From the NCBI RefSeq assembly GCF_040050925.1, contig NZ_CP157390.1:2852001-2916000 (forward strand): a stretch of DNA of 64,000 bases, in the 5' to 3' direction. Positions within the stretch are counted from its first letter, which is position 1; each line of letters starts with the position of its first letter. Positions 18,501 through 27,078 of this stretch are shown here, piece after piece. A model generated the notes under the pieces. The model did no database searches and was not told where the DNA came from. It worked only from the letters and a program-made list of their open reading frames with translations. A program made the position numbers and the translations under genes. The stretch is from Leifsonia sp. NPDC080035 (GTDB lineage Bacteria; Actinomycetota; Actinomycetes; Actinomycetales; Microbacteriaceae).

Positions 18501-19058
18501 ATGGCGGACAAGGCAGCCCCGTTGGACCGGCAGTTCGGTGACGTCCGCGTCCCGATGCTCGTCGTGACAGCGGGGCTGCCCGGCTCCGGCAAGTCCACCA
18601 TCGCCGAGATCGTCGCCGGTCGCCTCGGCGCGACGGCGATCTCGGTGGACCCGATCGAGGCGGCCATCCTCCGCGCCGGCATCGACGCCGACCAGCCGAC
18701 CGGCCTCGCCGCGTACCTGGTGGCGGAGAAGATGGCGGAGCAGGCACTGCTCGGCGGGCACTCCGTTGTCGTGGACGCGGTGAACGCCGTCGAGCCGGCC
18801 CGCCTGCAGTGGCGGGAGCTGGCGGAGCGCTGCGGTGTGAAGCTGCGCGTGATCGAGACCGTCTGCTCGGATGAGGAACTGCACGCCGAGCGGCTCGCTA
18901 AGCGGACCGGCATCGTCGCCGAGTACGCGGTCGAGCAGAGCATCGAGGACTACGCCGAGTGGAAGGGCGCGTGCGCGGCCCTTCCCCGCGTCACTCTCGA
19001 CACCGCGCGTCCCCTCGGCGAGAACGTCGACACGGCCCTCGCCTTCCTGGAGCACTAG
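18501..19058 (+). CDS. P-loop kinase-like AAA ATPase
   Basis: 185 aa. Walker A GLPGSGKST lies near residues 25-33, followed by a Lid-type arrangement (SVDPIEAAIL, VVVDAVNAVEPARLQWREL, ETVCSDEELHAERL) resembling the adenylylsulfate-kinase/zeta-toxin-like small-molecule kinases. The substrate is not identifiable. It starts one base after atpC, so it is probably the last co-transcribed gene of the atp operon, followed after one base by yaaA. Confidence 0.8.
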   Translation: MADKAAPLDRQFGDVRVPMLVVTAGLPGSGKSTIAEIVAGRLGATAISVDPIEAAILRAGIDADQPTGLAAYLVAEKMAEQALLGGHSVVVDAVNAVEPARLQWRELAERCGVKLRVIETVCSDEELHAERLAKRTGIVAEYAVEQSIEDYAEWKGACAALPRVTLDTARPLGENVDTALAFLEH

Positions 19059-19059
19059 C

Positions 19060-19860
19060 GTGCTCATCCTCCTCCCGCCCTCCGAGACCAAGCGGACCGG
19101 GGGAGCGGGATCCCCGCTCGCCCTGGACAGCCTCCGTTTCGGGTCGCTCGCCGAGGTCCGCTCGGCCGTGCTCGCCGATGCGGTCGCCCTGTCGGCGGAC
19201 CACGACGCCGCGGTGCGCGCCCTGAAGCTCGGCCCGAAGCAGGCGGCCGAGGTCGACCGCAACCGCGAGCTGCACACCGCGCCGACGATGCCCGCGCTGC
19301 TGCGGTACACCGGCGTGCTGTACGACGCGCTGGACGCCGAGTCCCTCACGGACGAGCAGTGGCGGTTCGCCGGCGAGACCGTCGCCGTGCAGTCCGCGCT
19401 GTTCGGACTGGTCGGGGCGGCCGATCCCATCCCCGCCTATCGGCTCTCGTTCGACTCGCGATTGACTCCCTCGCTGAAGAGGCGCTGGCGCGCCGCCGGC
19501 GCGGCCGCGCTGTCCGAGCATGACGGGCTGATCCTCGACCTCCGCTCGGAGGGATACGCGGCGCTTGCGCCGCTGCCCGATCGGGCCGGCGCCCACTACG
19601 TGCGCGTCCTGGCTCGCGACGAGAGCGGCCATGTCCGTGCGCTGAACCACTTCAACAAGCAGGCGAAGGGCCTGCTCGCCCGGGCACTCATCGAGGCGGG
19701 AACGGCGCTGCCGTCGACGGATGCTCTGCTCGCCTGGGCGGAGGCCGAGGGCTACGAGCTGGGGCCGGCCGCCGACGGCGGACGCGACCTCGAGCTCATC
19801 GTGCCGGAGGTCGCCGGCGCCCCTGGCAAGCTGATGGCGGTGCTGCGCTCCGCCCGCTGA
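19060..19860 (+). CDS. yaaA: Peroxide stress protein YaaA (UPF0246)
   Basis: 266 aa. The N-terminal PPSETK motif (LILLPPSETKRTGG) and the internal LRSEGYAALAPLP and NHFNKQAKGLLAR segments identify the YaaA/DUF328 family, which in E. coli lowers free iron during peroxide stress and binds DNA. GTG start one base after the preceding gene, so it is a likely operon with it. Confidence 0.9.
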   Translation: MLILLPPSETKRTGGAGSPLALDSLRFGSLAEVRSAVLADAVALSADHDAAVRALKLGPKQAAEVDRNRELHTAPTMPALLRYTGVLYDALDAESLTDEQWRFAGETVAVQSALFGLVGAADPIPAYRLSFDSRLTPSLKRRWRAAGAAALSEHDGLILDLRSEGYAALAPLPDRAGAHYVRVLARDESGHVRALNHFNKQAKGLLARALIEAGTALPSTDALLAWAEAEGYELGPAADGGRDLELIVPEVAGAPGKLMAVLRSAR

Positions 19861-20356
19861 GGCGTCCTCGTCCGGTCAACGGGACCGGCTGGGCCAGCGG
19901 CCTGGGCTGGGTGCGGCCGACCGCCCGACCAAGGGGGAGCCATCCCACGCTCCGGGGCAGGCGAAGTCCGAGAATCCGCTGATGGTGTAGCGGGGTGAGG
20001 CAAAAGTGAGGTAAGCTCACCCCAAGAGAGAGCGAGGATGTTCTGCGAGGGGGCCGAGCGCCATACGCCCGGGATCTCTCGCCGCACCAGTCGGGCCGAC
20101 GCCGTGATAGCCGGCGCGTCATCCCCATGCGCCGCAGTCGGGACCGGTGTGACGGCACACAGCGAATCCGCCTGCGGTCGGGCACGAGCGGAACGCGTCG
20201 TCACCAGCGAGAACGGTCCAGGACGAGCTGCAGCGACGTCGGCCCGGCTCTCTCGGTTCTTCCTCCGTCGAGGGGCACGTCGGTGACGTTTTCGGATTCC
20301 GGAAGCGACAGCGACGTGCACCTCGGCGGCAGGCGGATGCGCCCCGGGCTGTGCGC
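19861..20356. other. 496-bp gap without a confident gene
   Basis: Between convergent yaaA and the glycosylase gene. It holds a hairpin with 8-bp arms GGGGTGAG (19992-19999) and CTCACCCC (20016-20023), a weak 82-codon frame (20038-20286, plus) of Arg/Ala-rich low-complexity sequence with GAGG directly before its ATG, and a palindrome-family element at 20264-20325. The stretch 19870-20023 is GC-rich and potentially structured, but I could not match it to a known RNA class. Confidence 0.6.
20264..20325. repeat. Intergenic palindrome, family 2 copy A (diverged)
   Basis: CGAGGGGCACGTCG at 20269-20282 pairs with 20312-20325 with one mismatch. The left arm begins with TCCGTCGAGGGGCACGT (20264-20280), identical over 17 bases to the left arm at 53980-53996. 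The loop in both copies contains a smaller TTTCG-type hairpin. It lies at the 3' side of the convergent gene tag. Confidence 0.65.
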
Positions 20357-20989
20357 TCAGGCGCGGAAGCAGCCCTCGAAGTGGTCGTCGACCATTCCGG
20401 TGGACTGCATGAGCGCGTACATGGTCGTCGGGCCGACGAAACGGAAGCCCCGCTTGCGCAGCTCCTTGCTCATCGCGGTGGATTCGGGCGTCACCGCCGG
20501 GACCTCGGACCAGGCCCGTGGACGCGTCGGGGTGGCGGCCGGCGCGAAGCCCCACATCAACTCCTCCAGCGGTACGTCGAGCGCGAGCACCGCGCGCGCG
20601 TTCGAGATCGTCGCCTCGATCTTGCCCCGGTGCCGGATGACCCGCTCGTCCTGCAGCAGGCGCTCGACATCCCGCTCCGTCATGCGAGCCACGGACTCGG
20701 GATCGAAGCCGTGGAAGACCTCCCGGAACGCCGGGCGCCGCCGGAGGATGGTGATCCAGGAGAGCCCCGCCTGGAAGCCCTCGAGGCACATCTTCTCGTA
20801 GAGCGCGCGTGGGTCGTGCTGCGGCCGGCCCCACTCCTCGTCGTGGTAGCGGCGGTACTCGGCGTCGCTCGCGGACCACGAGCACCGGGCGAGACCGTCC
20901 TCGCCGACGACGAGGGCGTCGCGGGTGCGCGATTCGGCGGTGGGGGAGGCGGACGCCGGGGAAGCGGCGTCGGTGTCGGTCGTGCTCAT
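20357..20989 (-). CDS. tag: DNA-3-methyladenine glycosylase I
   Basis: 210 aa. Removes 3-methyladenine from alkylated DNA. Hallmarks: RCSWSASDAEYRRYHDEEWG (zinc-site Cys and substrate-pocket Trp/Tyr/Glu), LEGFQAGLSWITIL, and the C-terminal GFRFVGPTTMYALMQSTGMVDDH with zinc-binding His residues. A Pro/Ala/Ser/Thr-rich 30-residue N-terminal extension precedes the domain. The ATG at 20989 overlaps the stop of the methyltransferase gene (ATGA), so both direct-repair genes are coupled. Confidence 0.95.
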   Translation of the reverse strand: MSTTDTDAASPASASPTAESRTRDALVVGEDGLARCSWSASDAEYRRYHDEEWGRPQHDPRALYEKMCLEGFQAGLSWITILRRRPAFREVFHGFDPESVARMTERDVERLLQDERVIRHRGKIEATISNARAVLALDVPLEELMWGFAPAATPTRPRAWSEVPAVTPESTAMSKELRKRGFRFVGPTTMYALMQSTGMVDDHFEGCFRA

Positions 20990-21483
20990 GCGGCCAGCGT
21001 GATCCCCTCGTGCTCGAGCAGCCACAGCTTGGTCGGGATGCCGTCGCCGCCGCTGTAGCCGGTGATCTTGCCGCTGGAGGAGAGCACCCGGTGGCAGCCG
21101 ATGATGATCGGGACCGGGTTCGCTCCGACGGCCCCTCCGATCGCGCGGCCGTAACCCGGGTGACCGAGTGAGAGGCCGAGTTCGCCGTAGGTGGTGAGGC
21201 TGCCGTACTCGAGCGAGGCGAGCCGCTCCCAGACCGCCGTGCGGAAGGGGGTGCCCTGCAGGTGCACGGGGATGTCGAACGAGCGCCGTTCGCCGGAGAA
21301 GTACTCGGCGAGCTGAGCCGCGGCGTCGTCGAGGACGGCGGTGCTCGTCTCGGGGTGCTCGTCGTTCGGGAGCACGCCGCCGCGTGCGATGGCGAGCGAC
21401 GTGACGGCTTCGCCGTCGCTCGTCAGCTCGATACGGCCGATGGGGCTCGGCGTCCGGAGAAGGTAGGCGATGGAACTGCTCAT
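20986..21483 (-). CDS. Methylated-DNA-[protein]-cysteine S-methyltransferase
   Basis: 165 aa suicide alkyl-transfer protein of the Ogt/MGMT type. TPFRTAVWERLASLEYGSLTTYGEL is the DNA-binding region and C130 the acceptor in IIIGCHRVL. The family motif is PCHRV; here the Pro is Gly, an unusual change next to the active Cys. A TAGAGT box lies exactly 6 nt before the ATG, suggesting a leaderless transcript. Upstream partner of tag. Confidence 0.93.
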   Translation of the reverse strand: MSSSIAYLLRTPSPIGRIELTSDGEAVTSLAIARGGVLPNDEHPETSTAVLDDAAAQLAEYFSGERRSFDIPVHLQGTPFRTAVWERLASLEYGSLTTYGELGLSLGHPGYGRAIGGAVGANPVPIIIGCHRVLSSSGKITGYSGGDGIPTKLWLLEHEGITLAA

Positions 21484-21603
21484 GGGTCGACTCTACGGGC
21501 GGCCCCCGACACCTACTCGCGGAAATCGGACATTGGGGACAACTCCCTTCGGGCGCCCGGCGGTGGAGGACTTCGCCCGCGCCGCGGTGCCTAGACTCGA
21601 GAC

Positions 21604-22575
21604 ATGGCGAACATCGAATACCGCACCCTCGGCGACTCCGGCCTTGTCGTCTCCACCATCGGCCTCGGCTGCAACAACTTCGGCCGCGCCGGCACGGCGA
21701 CGGAGACCCAGGAGGGAACGGACGCCGTCATCGACGCCGCCATCGACGCCGGGGTCACCTTCTTCGACACCGCCGACATCTACGGCAAGGAGCGCGGGCT
21801 GTCGGAGACGCTGATGGGCGCGGCGCTCGAGGGCAAGCGCGACCGCATCGTGCTCGCCACGAAGTTCGGCATGGACATGGCGGGCACCAACGGACCCGAC
21901 TGGGGCGCGCGAGCATCCCGGCGGTACATCCGCCTGGCGGTCGAGGCCTCGCTGCGTCGGCTCCGCACCGACTGGATCGACCTCTACCAGCTGCACCACC
22001 CCGACCCGAAGACGCCGATCGAGGAGACGCTGGAGACGCTCGACGACCTGATCGCCGAGGGCAAGATCCGCTACATCGGGCATTCGAACCTCGCCGGCTG
22101 GCAGGTGGCGGAGGCGGAGTTCACCGCGCGCATCCACAACCACCCGAAGTTCATCTCGGCGCAGAACGAGTACAGCCTGCTCGTGCGCGGAGCGGAGGAC
22201 GAGGTGCTGCCGGCGGTGAACGCGTACGGCCTCGGTTTCCTGCCCTTCTTCCCGCTCTACAACGGGCTGTTCACCGGCAAGTTCAGCCGGCAGGGCGGTC
22301 CGGCGGACAGCCGCATCATGATGATCCGCAAGCACCTGCTCGACAACGCGCCCTGGGACCGCATCGAGCGCTACCAGGCGTTCTGCGACGAGCGCGGCGT
22401 AAGCATGCTCACGGCGACGTTCGCCTGGCTGCTCGCCCAGCCCGGACTGACCAGTGTGATCGCCGGCGCCACCAAGCCGGAGCAGATCGTCGCCAACGCC
22501 GAGGCGGCGACGGCGTGGGCACCGACCGCGGAGGATGTCGCCGCCATCTCCGAGATCTTCGCGCGCGAGTCCTAA
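21604..22575 (+). CDS. Aldo/keto reductase
   Basis: 323-aa NAD(P)H-dependent (alpha/beta)8-barrel oxidoreductase. The tetrad is visible: Asp and Tyr in FFDTADIYGKERG, Lys in LATKFGMD and His in LYQLHHPDP; the cofactor region is VIAGATKPEQIVANA. A TAGACT box ends 6 nt before the ATG (leaderless signature). Substrate not predictable. It is followed by a palindrome-family element. Confidence 0.95.
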   Translation: MANIEYRTLGDSGLVVSTIGLGCNNFGRAGTATETQEGTDAVIDAAIDAGVTFFDTADIYGKERGLSETLMGAALEGKRDRIVLATKFGMDMAGTNGPDWGARASRRYIRLAVEASLRRLRTDWIDLYQLHHPDPKTPIEETLETLDDLIAEGKIRYIGHSNLAGWQVAEAEFTARIHNHPKFISAQNEYSLLVRGAEDEVLPAVNAYGLGFLPFFPLYNGLFTGKFSRQGGPADSRIMMIRKHLLDNAPWDRIERYQAFCDERGVSMLTATFAWLLAQPGLTSVIAGATKPEQIVANAEAATAWAPTAEDVAAISEIFARES

Positions 22576-22585
22576 GCGTGGGCGG

Positions 22586-22624
22586 CTAACCGCCGAGTAC
22601 GGAGAAAGTCTGCGTACTCGGCGG
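22586..22624. repeat. Long palindrome, family 1 copy B
   Basis: The same 18-bp arms and 3-nt loop as at 2423-2461, with one changed base in the left arm (CGGAGA for CGCAGA). It lies 10 bp after the aldo/keto reductase stop. A further partial copy of the right arm, TCTGCGTACTCG, is at 22637-22648. It may end the upstream transcript; TTTT follows closely. Confidence 0.8.
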
Positions 22625-22701
22625 TTTTCGTGCGATTGTCTGCGTACTCGCGCCGTGAGCGCACGCGAGTGTTCGCTCAGAGCGAACGGGCGGGGCGTTG
22701 T

Positions 22702-22717
22702 GAGTGAGCGCTCACTC
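22702..22717. promoter_or_regulatory. Palindromic TetR operator
   Basis: GAGTGAGCGCTCACTC is a perfect 16-bp palindrome, 17 bp before the GTG of the TetR gene at 22735 and just upstream of its TAGGCT -10 box. Its position suits autorepression of the TetR-ABC-ABC operon. Confidence 0.7.
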
Positions 22718-22734
22718 CGCGTAGGCTCGCCACC

Positions 22735-23343
22735 GTGACCGACGCCGCACCGACGACGAAGACCCGCGCCCAGCCGCTCTCTCCGGAGGACCGCCGCGCG
22801 ATGATCATCGACGCCGTCATCCCGCTCCTCGTGGCGAACGGACGGGACGTGACGACCCGGCAGATCGCCGAGGCGGCCGGCATCGCCGAGGGCACCATCT
22901 TCCGGGTCTTCTCCGACAAGGACACGCTCGTGAAGGCGGCGATCGAGAAGCACCTCGACCCCGAGCCGCTGCGCGAGGCGCTGCGCTGCATCGACCCCGC
23001 ACTGCCGCTCGAGAACAAGGTGAGGGCGATCATCGTCCTCATGCAGGAGCGGTTCCGCAGCGTGTTCCGGATGCTCGCCGTCGTCGGCGCGGAGCGGCCG
23101 CCGGTTCCCCAGGAGCGCGCCGAGTTCGCATCCATCATCGAGCGGATCCTCGCCCCGGAGGCCGAGCGGCTGAACTGGCCGCCGCGCCGGGCCGCGTACA
23201 TCCTCCGCCTCATCTCGTTCGCGTCCTCGTTCCCCGCGCTCAACGAGGGCGTGGAGTTCAGCGTCGACGAGCTCTCCCGCGTCGTCCTCACCGGTCTCGC
23301 CGGCCGGTCGGAGGACGCGCCCATCCCCACCCGCACCCTCTGA
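22735..23343 (+). CDS. TetR family regulator of an ABC exporter
   Basis: 202 aa. HTH at about residues 38-60 (TTRQIAEAAGIAEGTIFRVF, FSDKDTLVKAAIEKHL). The C-terminal domain is unassigned. GTG start with TAGGCT ending 7 nt upstream. It is followed after 13 bp by two ABC exporter half-genes, so it is the promoter-proximal gene of its own target operon, under the palindrome at 22702-22717. Confidence 0.92.
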   Translation: MTDAAPTTKTRAQPLSPEDRRAMIIDAVIPLLVANGRDVTTRQIAEAAGIAEGTIFRVFSDKDTLVKAAIEKHLDPEPLREALRCIDPALPLENKVRAIIVLMQERFRSVFRMLAVVGAERPPVPQERAEFASIIERILAPEAERLNWPPRRAAYILRLISFASSFPALNEGVEFSVDELSRVVLTGLAGRSEDAPIPTRTL

Positions 23344-23356
23344 GACCGGAGGAACC

Positions 23357-25090
23357 ATGCTCCTGAAACTGCTCGGCCGCTCGCTGCGGCCGCACTGGCC
23401 GCTCCTGATCGGGGTGGTCGTCTTCCAGCTGGCTCAGTCGCTGCTCTCGCTCTGGCTGCCGACGCTGAACGCGGAGATCACCGACAACGGCATCGCCAAG
23501 GGCGACACCGGCTACATCCTCGCCGTCGGCGCGGAGATGCTCGGCGTGACGCTGGTGCAGATCGCCTGCTCCATCACGGCGGTGTACTTCGGGGCGAAGG
23601 TCGCCATGCTCGTCGGTCGCGATCTGCGCGGCGCGATCTTCCACAAGGTCGGCGAGTTCTCCGAGCGGGAGGTGGCCCGGTTCGGCGCGCCCTCGCTGAT
23701 CACCAGGAACACGAACGATGTGCAGCAGGTGCAGATGCTCGTGCTGATGACCTGCACACTGCTGGTGTCCGCGCCCATCCTCGCGATCGGTGGCATCGTG
23801 CTCGCGATGCAGCAGGACCTGCAGCTGTCCTGGCTGATCGCGGTCAGCGTCCCCGTCCTGCTGATCGCCGTGAGCCTGATCATCGTCCGGATGGTCCCGC
23901 TGTTCCGGATGATGCAGGAGCGGATCGACCGGGTGAACCGGGTGCTGCGCGAGCAGCTGACCGGTATCCGGGTGGTGCGGGCGTTCGTCCGCGAGAAGGT
24001 CGAGACGGACCGGTTCCGCACCGCGAACGACGAGGTGACGGACACAGCCCTCCGTGCCGGCCGGCTCTTCGCGCTGATGTTCCCGATCGTGATGCTGGTG
24101 CTGAACGTCTCGAGCGTCGCCGTGATCTGGTTCGGCGGCTTCCGGATCGCCGACGGATCGATGCAGATCGGCACGCTGACCGCGTTCCTCCAGTACCTGA
24201 TGCAGATCCTGATGGGCGTGATGATGTCCACGATGATGGCGGTGCTCGTGCCACGGGCCGCCGTGTGCGCCGACCGCATCGGCGAGGTGCTCGGCACGGA
24301 GCCGTCCGTGCGCGCGGCCGAGAACCCGGTGACCGAGGTCGACGCGCACGGCACGGTGGAGTTCGTCGATGTCAGCTTCTCCTACCCCGGCGCGGAGCAG
24401 CCGGTGCTCAGCGACGTCACCTTCTACGCCGAGAGCGGCAAGACGACGGCGATCATCGGGTCGACGGGAGCGGGCAAGACCACACTCATCAACCTCATCC
24501 CGCGGCTGTTCGACGCGACGAGCGGGCTCGTGCTCGTCGACGGCGTCGACGTGGCCGAACTGGAGCCGGAACTGCTCTGGTCGCGGATCGGCCTGATCCC
24601 GCAGAAGCCGTACCTGTTCTCCGGCACGGTGGCGAGCAACCTCCGCTACGGCAACCCCGACGCAACAGACGACGAGCTCTGGCACGCCCTCGAGATCGCC
24701 CAGGCGAAGGACTTCGTGGCGGCGATGCCGGAGGGGCTCGACGGTCCCATCGCGCAGGGCGGGACGAACGTCTCCGGCGGCCAGCGCCAGCGCCTCGCGA
24801 TCGCGCGGGCCCTGGTGAGACGGCCGGAGATCTACATCTTCGACGACTCGTTCTCGGCTCTCGACACGGCGACGGATGCGCGGCTCCGGGCCGCGCTCGC
24901 CAGGAACGCGGCGGGTGCGACCATGATCGTCGTCGCGCAGCGGGTGTCCACGATCGTGGACGCCGACCAGATCATCGTGCTCGAGGACGGCAGAGTCGTC
25001 GGGCGCGGAACGCACGAGGAACTCGTGGAGACGAACGCGACCTACGCGGAGATCGTCTCGTCGCAGCTGACCGCGGAGGAGGCGGCATGA
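23357..25090 (+). CDS. ABC exporter half-transporter, subunit 1
   Basis: 577 aa. Six-helix ABC membrane domain (residues 1-310) fused to an ATPase domain with Walker A GSTGAGKT at 368-375, signature VSGGQRQRLAIARAL and a D-loop. The Walker B ends IFDDSFSAL, with Asp in place of the catalytic Glu, the degenerate-site pattern of heterodimeric exporters. It overlaps the partner gene by 4 bp (ATGA). Confidence 0.95.
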   Translation: MLLKLLGRSLRPHWPLLIGVVVFQLAQSLLSLWLPTLNAEITDNGIAKGDTGYILAVGAEMLGVTLVQIACSITAVYFGAKVAMLVGRDLRGAIFHKVGEFSEREVARFGAPSLITRNTNDVQQVQMLVLMTCTLLVSAPILAIGGIVLAMQQDLQLSWLIAVSVPVLLIAVSLIIVRMVPLFRMMQERIDRVNRVLREQLTGIRVVRAFVREKVETDRFRTANDEVTDTALRAGRLFALMFPIVMLVLNVSSVAVIWFGGFRIADGSMQIGTLTAFLQYLMQILMGVMMSTMMAVLVPRAAVCADRIGEVLGTEPSVRAAENPVTEVDAHGTVEFVDVSFSYPGAEQPVLSDVTFYAESGKTTAIIGSTGAGKTTLINLIPRLFDATSGLVLVDGVDVAELEPELLWSRIGLIPQKPYLFSGTVASNLRYGNPDATDDELWHALEIAQAKDFVAAMPEGLDGPIAQGGTNVSGGQRQRLAIARALVRRPEIYIFDDSFSALDTATDARLRAALARNAAGATMIVVAQRVSTIVDADQIIVLEDGRVVGRGTHEELVETNATYAEIVSSQLTAEEAA

Positions 25091-27057
25091 GCCGGAACAC
25101 GTCAGCGCCCGCCCGTCCGCCCGTGAGGCGCGGCCCCGGCGGAGGCGGTCCGTTCGGCGGCATGGCGATGCCGGGGGAGAAGTCGATGAACTTCGGCCCG
25201 TCGGCGAAGCGGCTCGCCGCGCGCCTCCGTCCCGAGGCGCTCCCGATCGTCGTCGTCACGCTGCTCGCGGTCGTGAGCGTCGTGTTCGCCGTGCTCGGCC
25301 CGAAGCTGCTCGGCAACGCCATCAACCTCGTCTTCGCTGGCGCGATCTCCTCGCAGTTCCCGAAGGGGATGACGCAGGCGCGGGTCATCGCGGAGGTCAA
25401 GGCGTCCGGCAACAATCAGTTCGCCGACCTGCTCTCCGGGATGACGTTCACACCGGGAGCCGGCATCGACTTCACCGCCGTCGGCACCATCCTGCTGTGG
25501 GTCCTCGCCCTCTACGTCGCGTCATCGCTGTTCAGCTACCTGCAGGCGTACGTGCTCAACGGAGTGACCCAGCGCACCGTCTACCGGCTGCGCGCGGACG
25601 TCGAGGACAAGATCCACCGTCTGCCGCTCAAGTACTTCGACGGGATGCAGCGCGGCGAGCTGCTCAGCCGCGTGACGAACGACATCGACAACATCTCGCA
25701 GACCCTGCAGCAGACGATGAGCCAGCTGCTCACCTCGCTGCTCACCGTGATCGGCGTGGTGGTGCTGATGTTCGTGATCTCGCCGCTGCTCGCGGTGATC
25801 GCGCTGGTCACGATCCCGCTCACCCTGCTCGTGACGACCGTGATCGCCAAGCGCTCGCAGAAGCTGTTCGTCGCGCAGTGGCGCAACACGGGCGAGCTGA
25901 ACGGCCAGATCGAGGAGGCCTTCACCGGCCACTCCCTGGTCAAGGTGTTCGGCCGCCACCGCGAGGTGGAGGAGCGGTTCCGCGAGAAGAACCAGGAGAT
26001 GTACCGGGCGAGCTTCGGCGCGCAGTTCATCTCGGGGCTGATCATGCCGTCGATGATGTTCGTCGGGAACCTGATGTACGTCGCCATCGCGGTGGTCGGC
26101 GGCCTGCAGGTGGCGACGGGCGCCATGCAGCTCGGAGATGTGACGGCGTTCATCCAGTACTCGCGCCAGTTCACGCAGCCGCTGACCCAGCTCGGCTCGA
26201 TGGCCAACCTGCTTCAATCCGGCGTCGCCAGCTCCGAGCGCGTCTTCGAGCTGCTCGATGCGGAGGAGCAGCGGAAGGACCCGGCCGAACCGGAGAGCCC
26301 GGAGGGCACGAAGGGCCGGCTCGCCTTCGAGGACGTGTCGTTCCGCTACGTGGAGGACACGCCCCTCATCGAGCACCTGTCGCTCGTCGCGCAGCCCGGC
26401 CAGACCGTCGCCATCGTCGGCCCGACCGGCGCGGGCAAGACGACCCTCGTCAATCTCATGATGCGCTTCTACGAACTCGACGGCGGCCGGATCACCCTCG
26501 ACGGCGTGGACATCGCAGCCATGACGCGCGACGACCTGCGCAGCCGGATGGGCATGGTGCTGCAGGATACCTGGCTGTTCAAGGGCACCATCCGGGACAA
26601 CATCGCCTACGGGCGGCCGGACGCGAGCGAGGAGGAGATCCTGGACGCGGCGCGCGCGACCTACGTCGACCGCTTCGTGCACTCCCTCCCCGACGGCTAC
26701 GACACGGTGCTCGACGACGAGGGGTCGAACGTCTCGGCGGGCGAGAAGCAGCTGCTGACGATCGCCCGCGCGTTCCTCGCCCGGCCGAGCGTCCTCATCC
26801 TCGACGAGGCGACGTCCTCGGTGGACACCAGGACGGAGCTGCTGGTGCAGAAGGCGATGAGCGCGCTGCGCGCGGACCGGACGTCGTTCGTGATCGCGCA
26901 CCGGCTCTCCACGATCCGCGACGCCGACCTCATCCTGGTGATGGAGTCCGGGCAGATCGTCGAGCAGGGGACGCACGCGGAGCTGCTCGCGCGCGGTGGC
27001 GCCTACTATTCGCTCTACAACGCGCAGTTCGCGGCGCCCGCCGAAGAGGAGGCGTGA
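25087..27057 (+). CDS. ABC exporter half-transporter, subunit 2
   Basis: 656 aa. A Gly/Pro/Arg-rich cytoplasmic N-terminus of about 35 residues, then six membrane helices, with an insertion between helices 1 and 2 (about 55 residues). The ATPase domain has Walker A GPTGAGKT from 445, signature VSAGEKQLLTIARAF and Walker B LILDEATSSVD with the catalytic Glu. With subunit 1 it would form a heterodimer with one consensus and one degenerate ATP site. Likely drug or lipid export. Confidence 0.95.
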   Translation: MSRNTSAPARPPVRRGPGGGGPFGGMAMPGEKSMNFGPSAKRLAARLRPEALPIVVVTLLAVVSVVFAVLGPKLLGNAINLVFAGAISSQFPKGMTQARVIAEVKASGNNQFADLLSGMTFTPGAGIDFTAVGTILLWVLALYVASSLFSYLQAYVLNGVTQRTVYRLRADVEDKIHRLPLKYFDGMQRGELLSRVTNDIDNISQTLQQTMSQLLTSLLTVIGVVVLMFVISPLLAVIALVTIPLTLLVTTVIAKRSQKLFVAQWRNTGELNGQIEEAFTGHSLVKVFGRHREVEERFREKNQEMYRASFGAQFISGLIMPSMMFVGNLMYVAIAVVGGLQVATGAMQLGDVTAFIQYSRQFTQPLTQLGSMANLLQSGVASSERVFELLDAEEQRKDPAEPESPEGTKGRLAFEDVSFRYVEDTPLIEHLSLVAQPGQTVAIVGPTGAGKTTLVNLMMRFYELDGGRITLDGVDIAAMTRDDLRSRMGMVLQDTWLFKGTIRDNIAYGRPDASEEEILDAARATYVDRFVHSLPDGYDTVLDDEGSNVSAGEKQLLTIARAFLARPSVLILDEATSSVDTRTELLVQKAMSALRADRTSFVIAHRLSTIRDADLILVMESGQIVEQGTHAELLARGGAYYSLYNAQFAAPAEEEA

Positions 27058-27078
27058 GCGGGGAGGCGCGAGTGGCCG

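Noticed and set aside
20000..20025. Iron-box (DtxR/IdeR) site
   Set aside because: Only about 10 of 16 aligned positions fit the consensus and neighbouring genes have no clear iron role apart from yaaA, which reads away from it.
19900..20030. Riboswitch (cobalamin or c-di-AMP type)
   Set aside because: Short pieces (GAGAATCCGC, GGGGTGA) resemble parts of both consensus elements but not in the right order or with the required partners; no suitable downstream gene.
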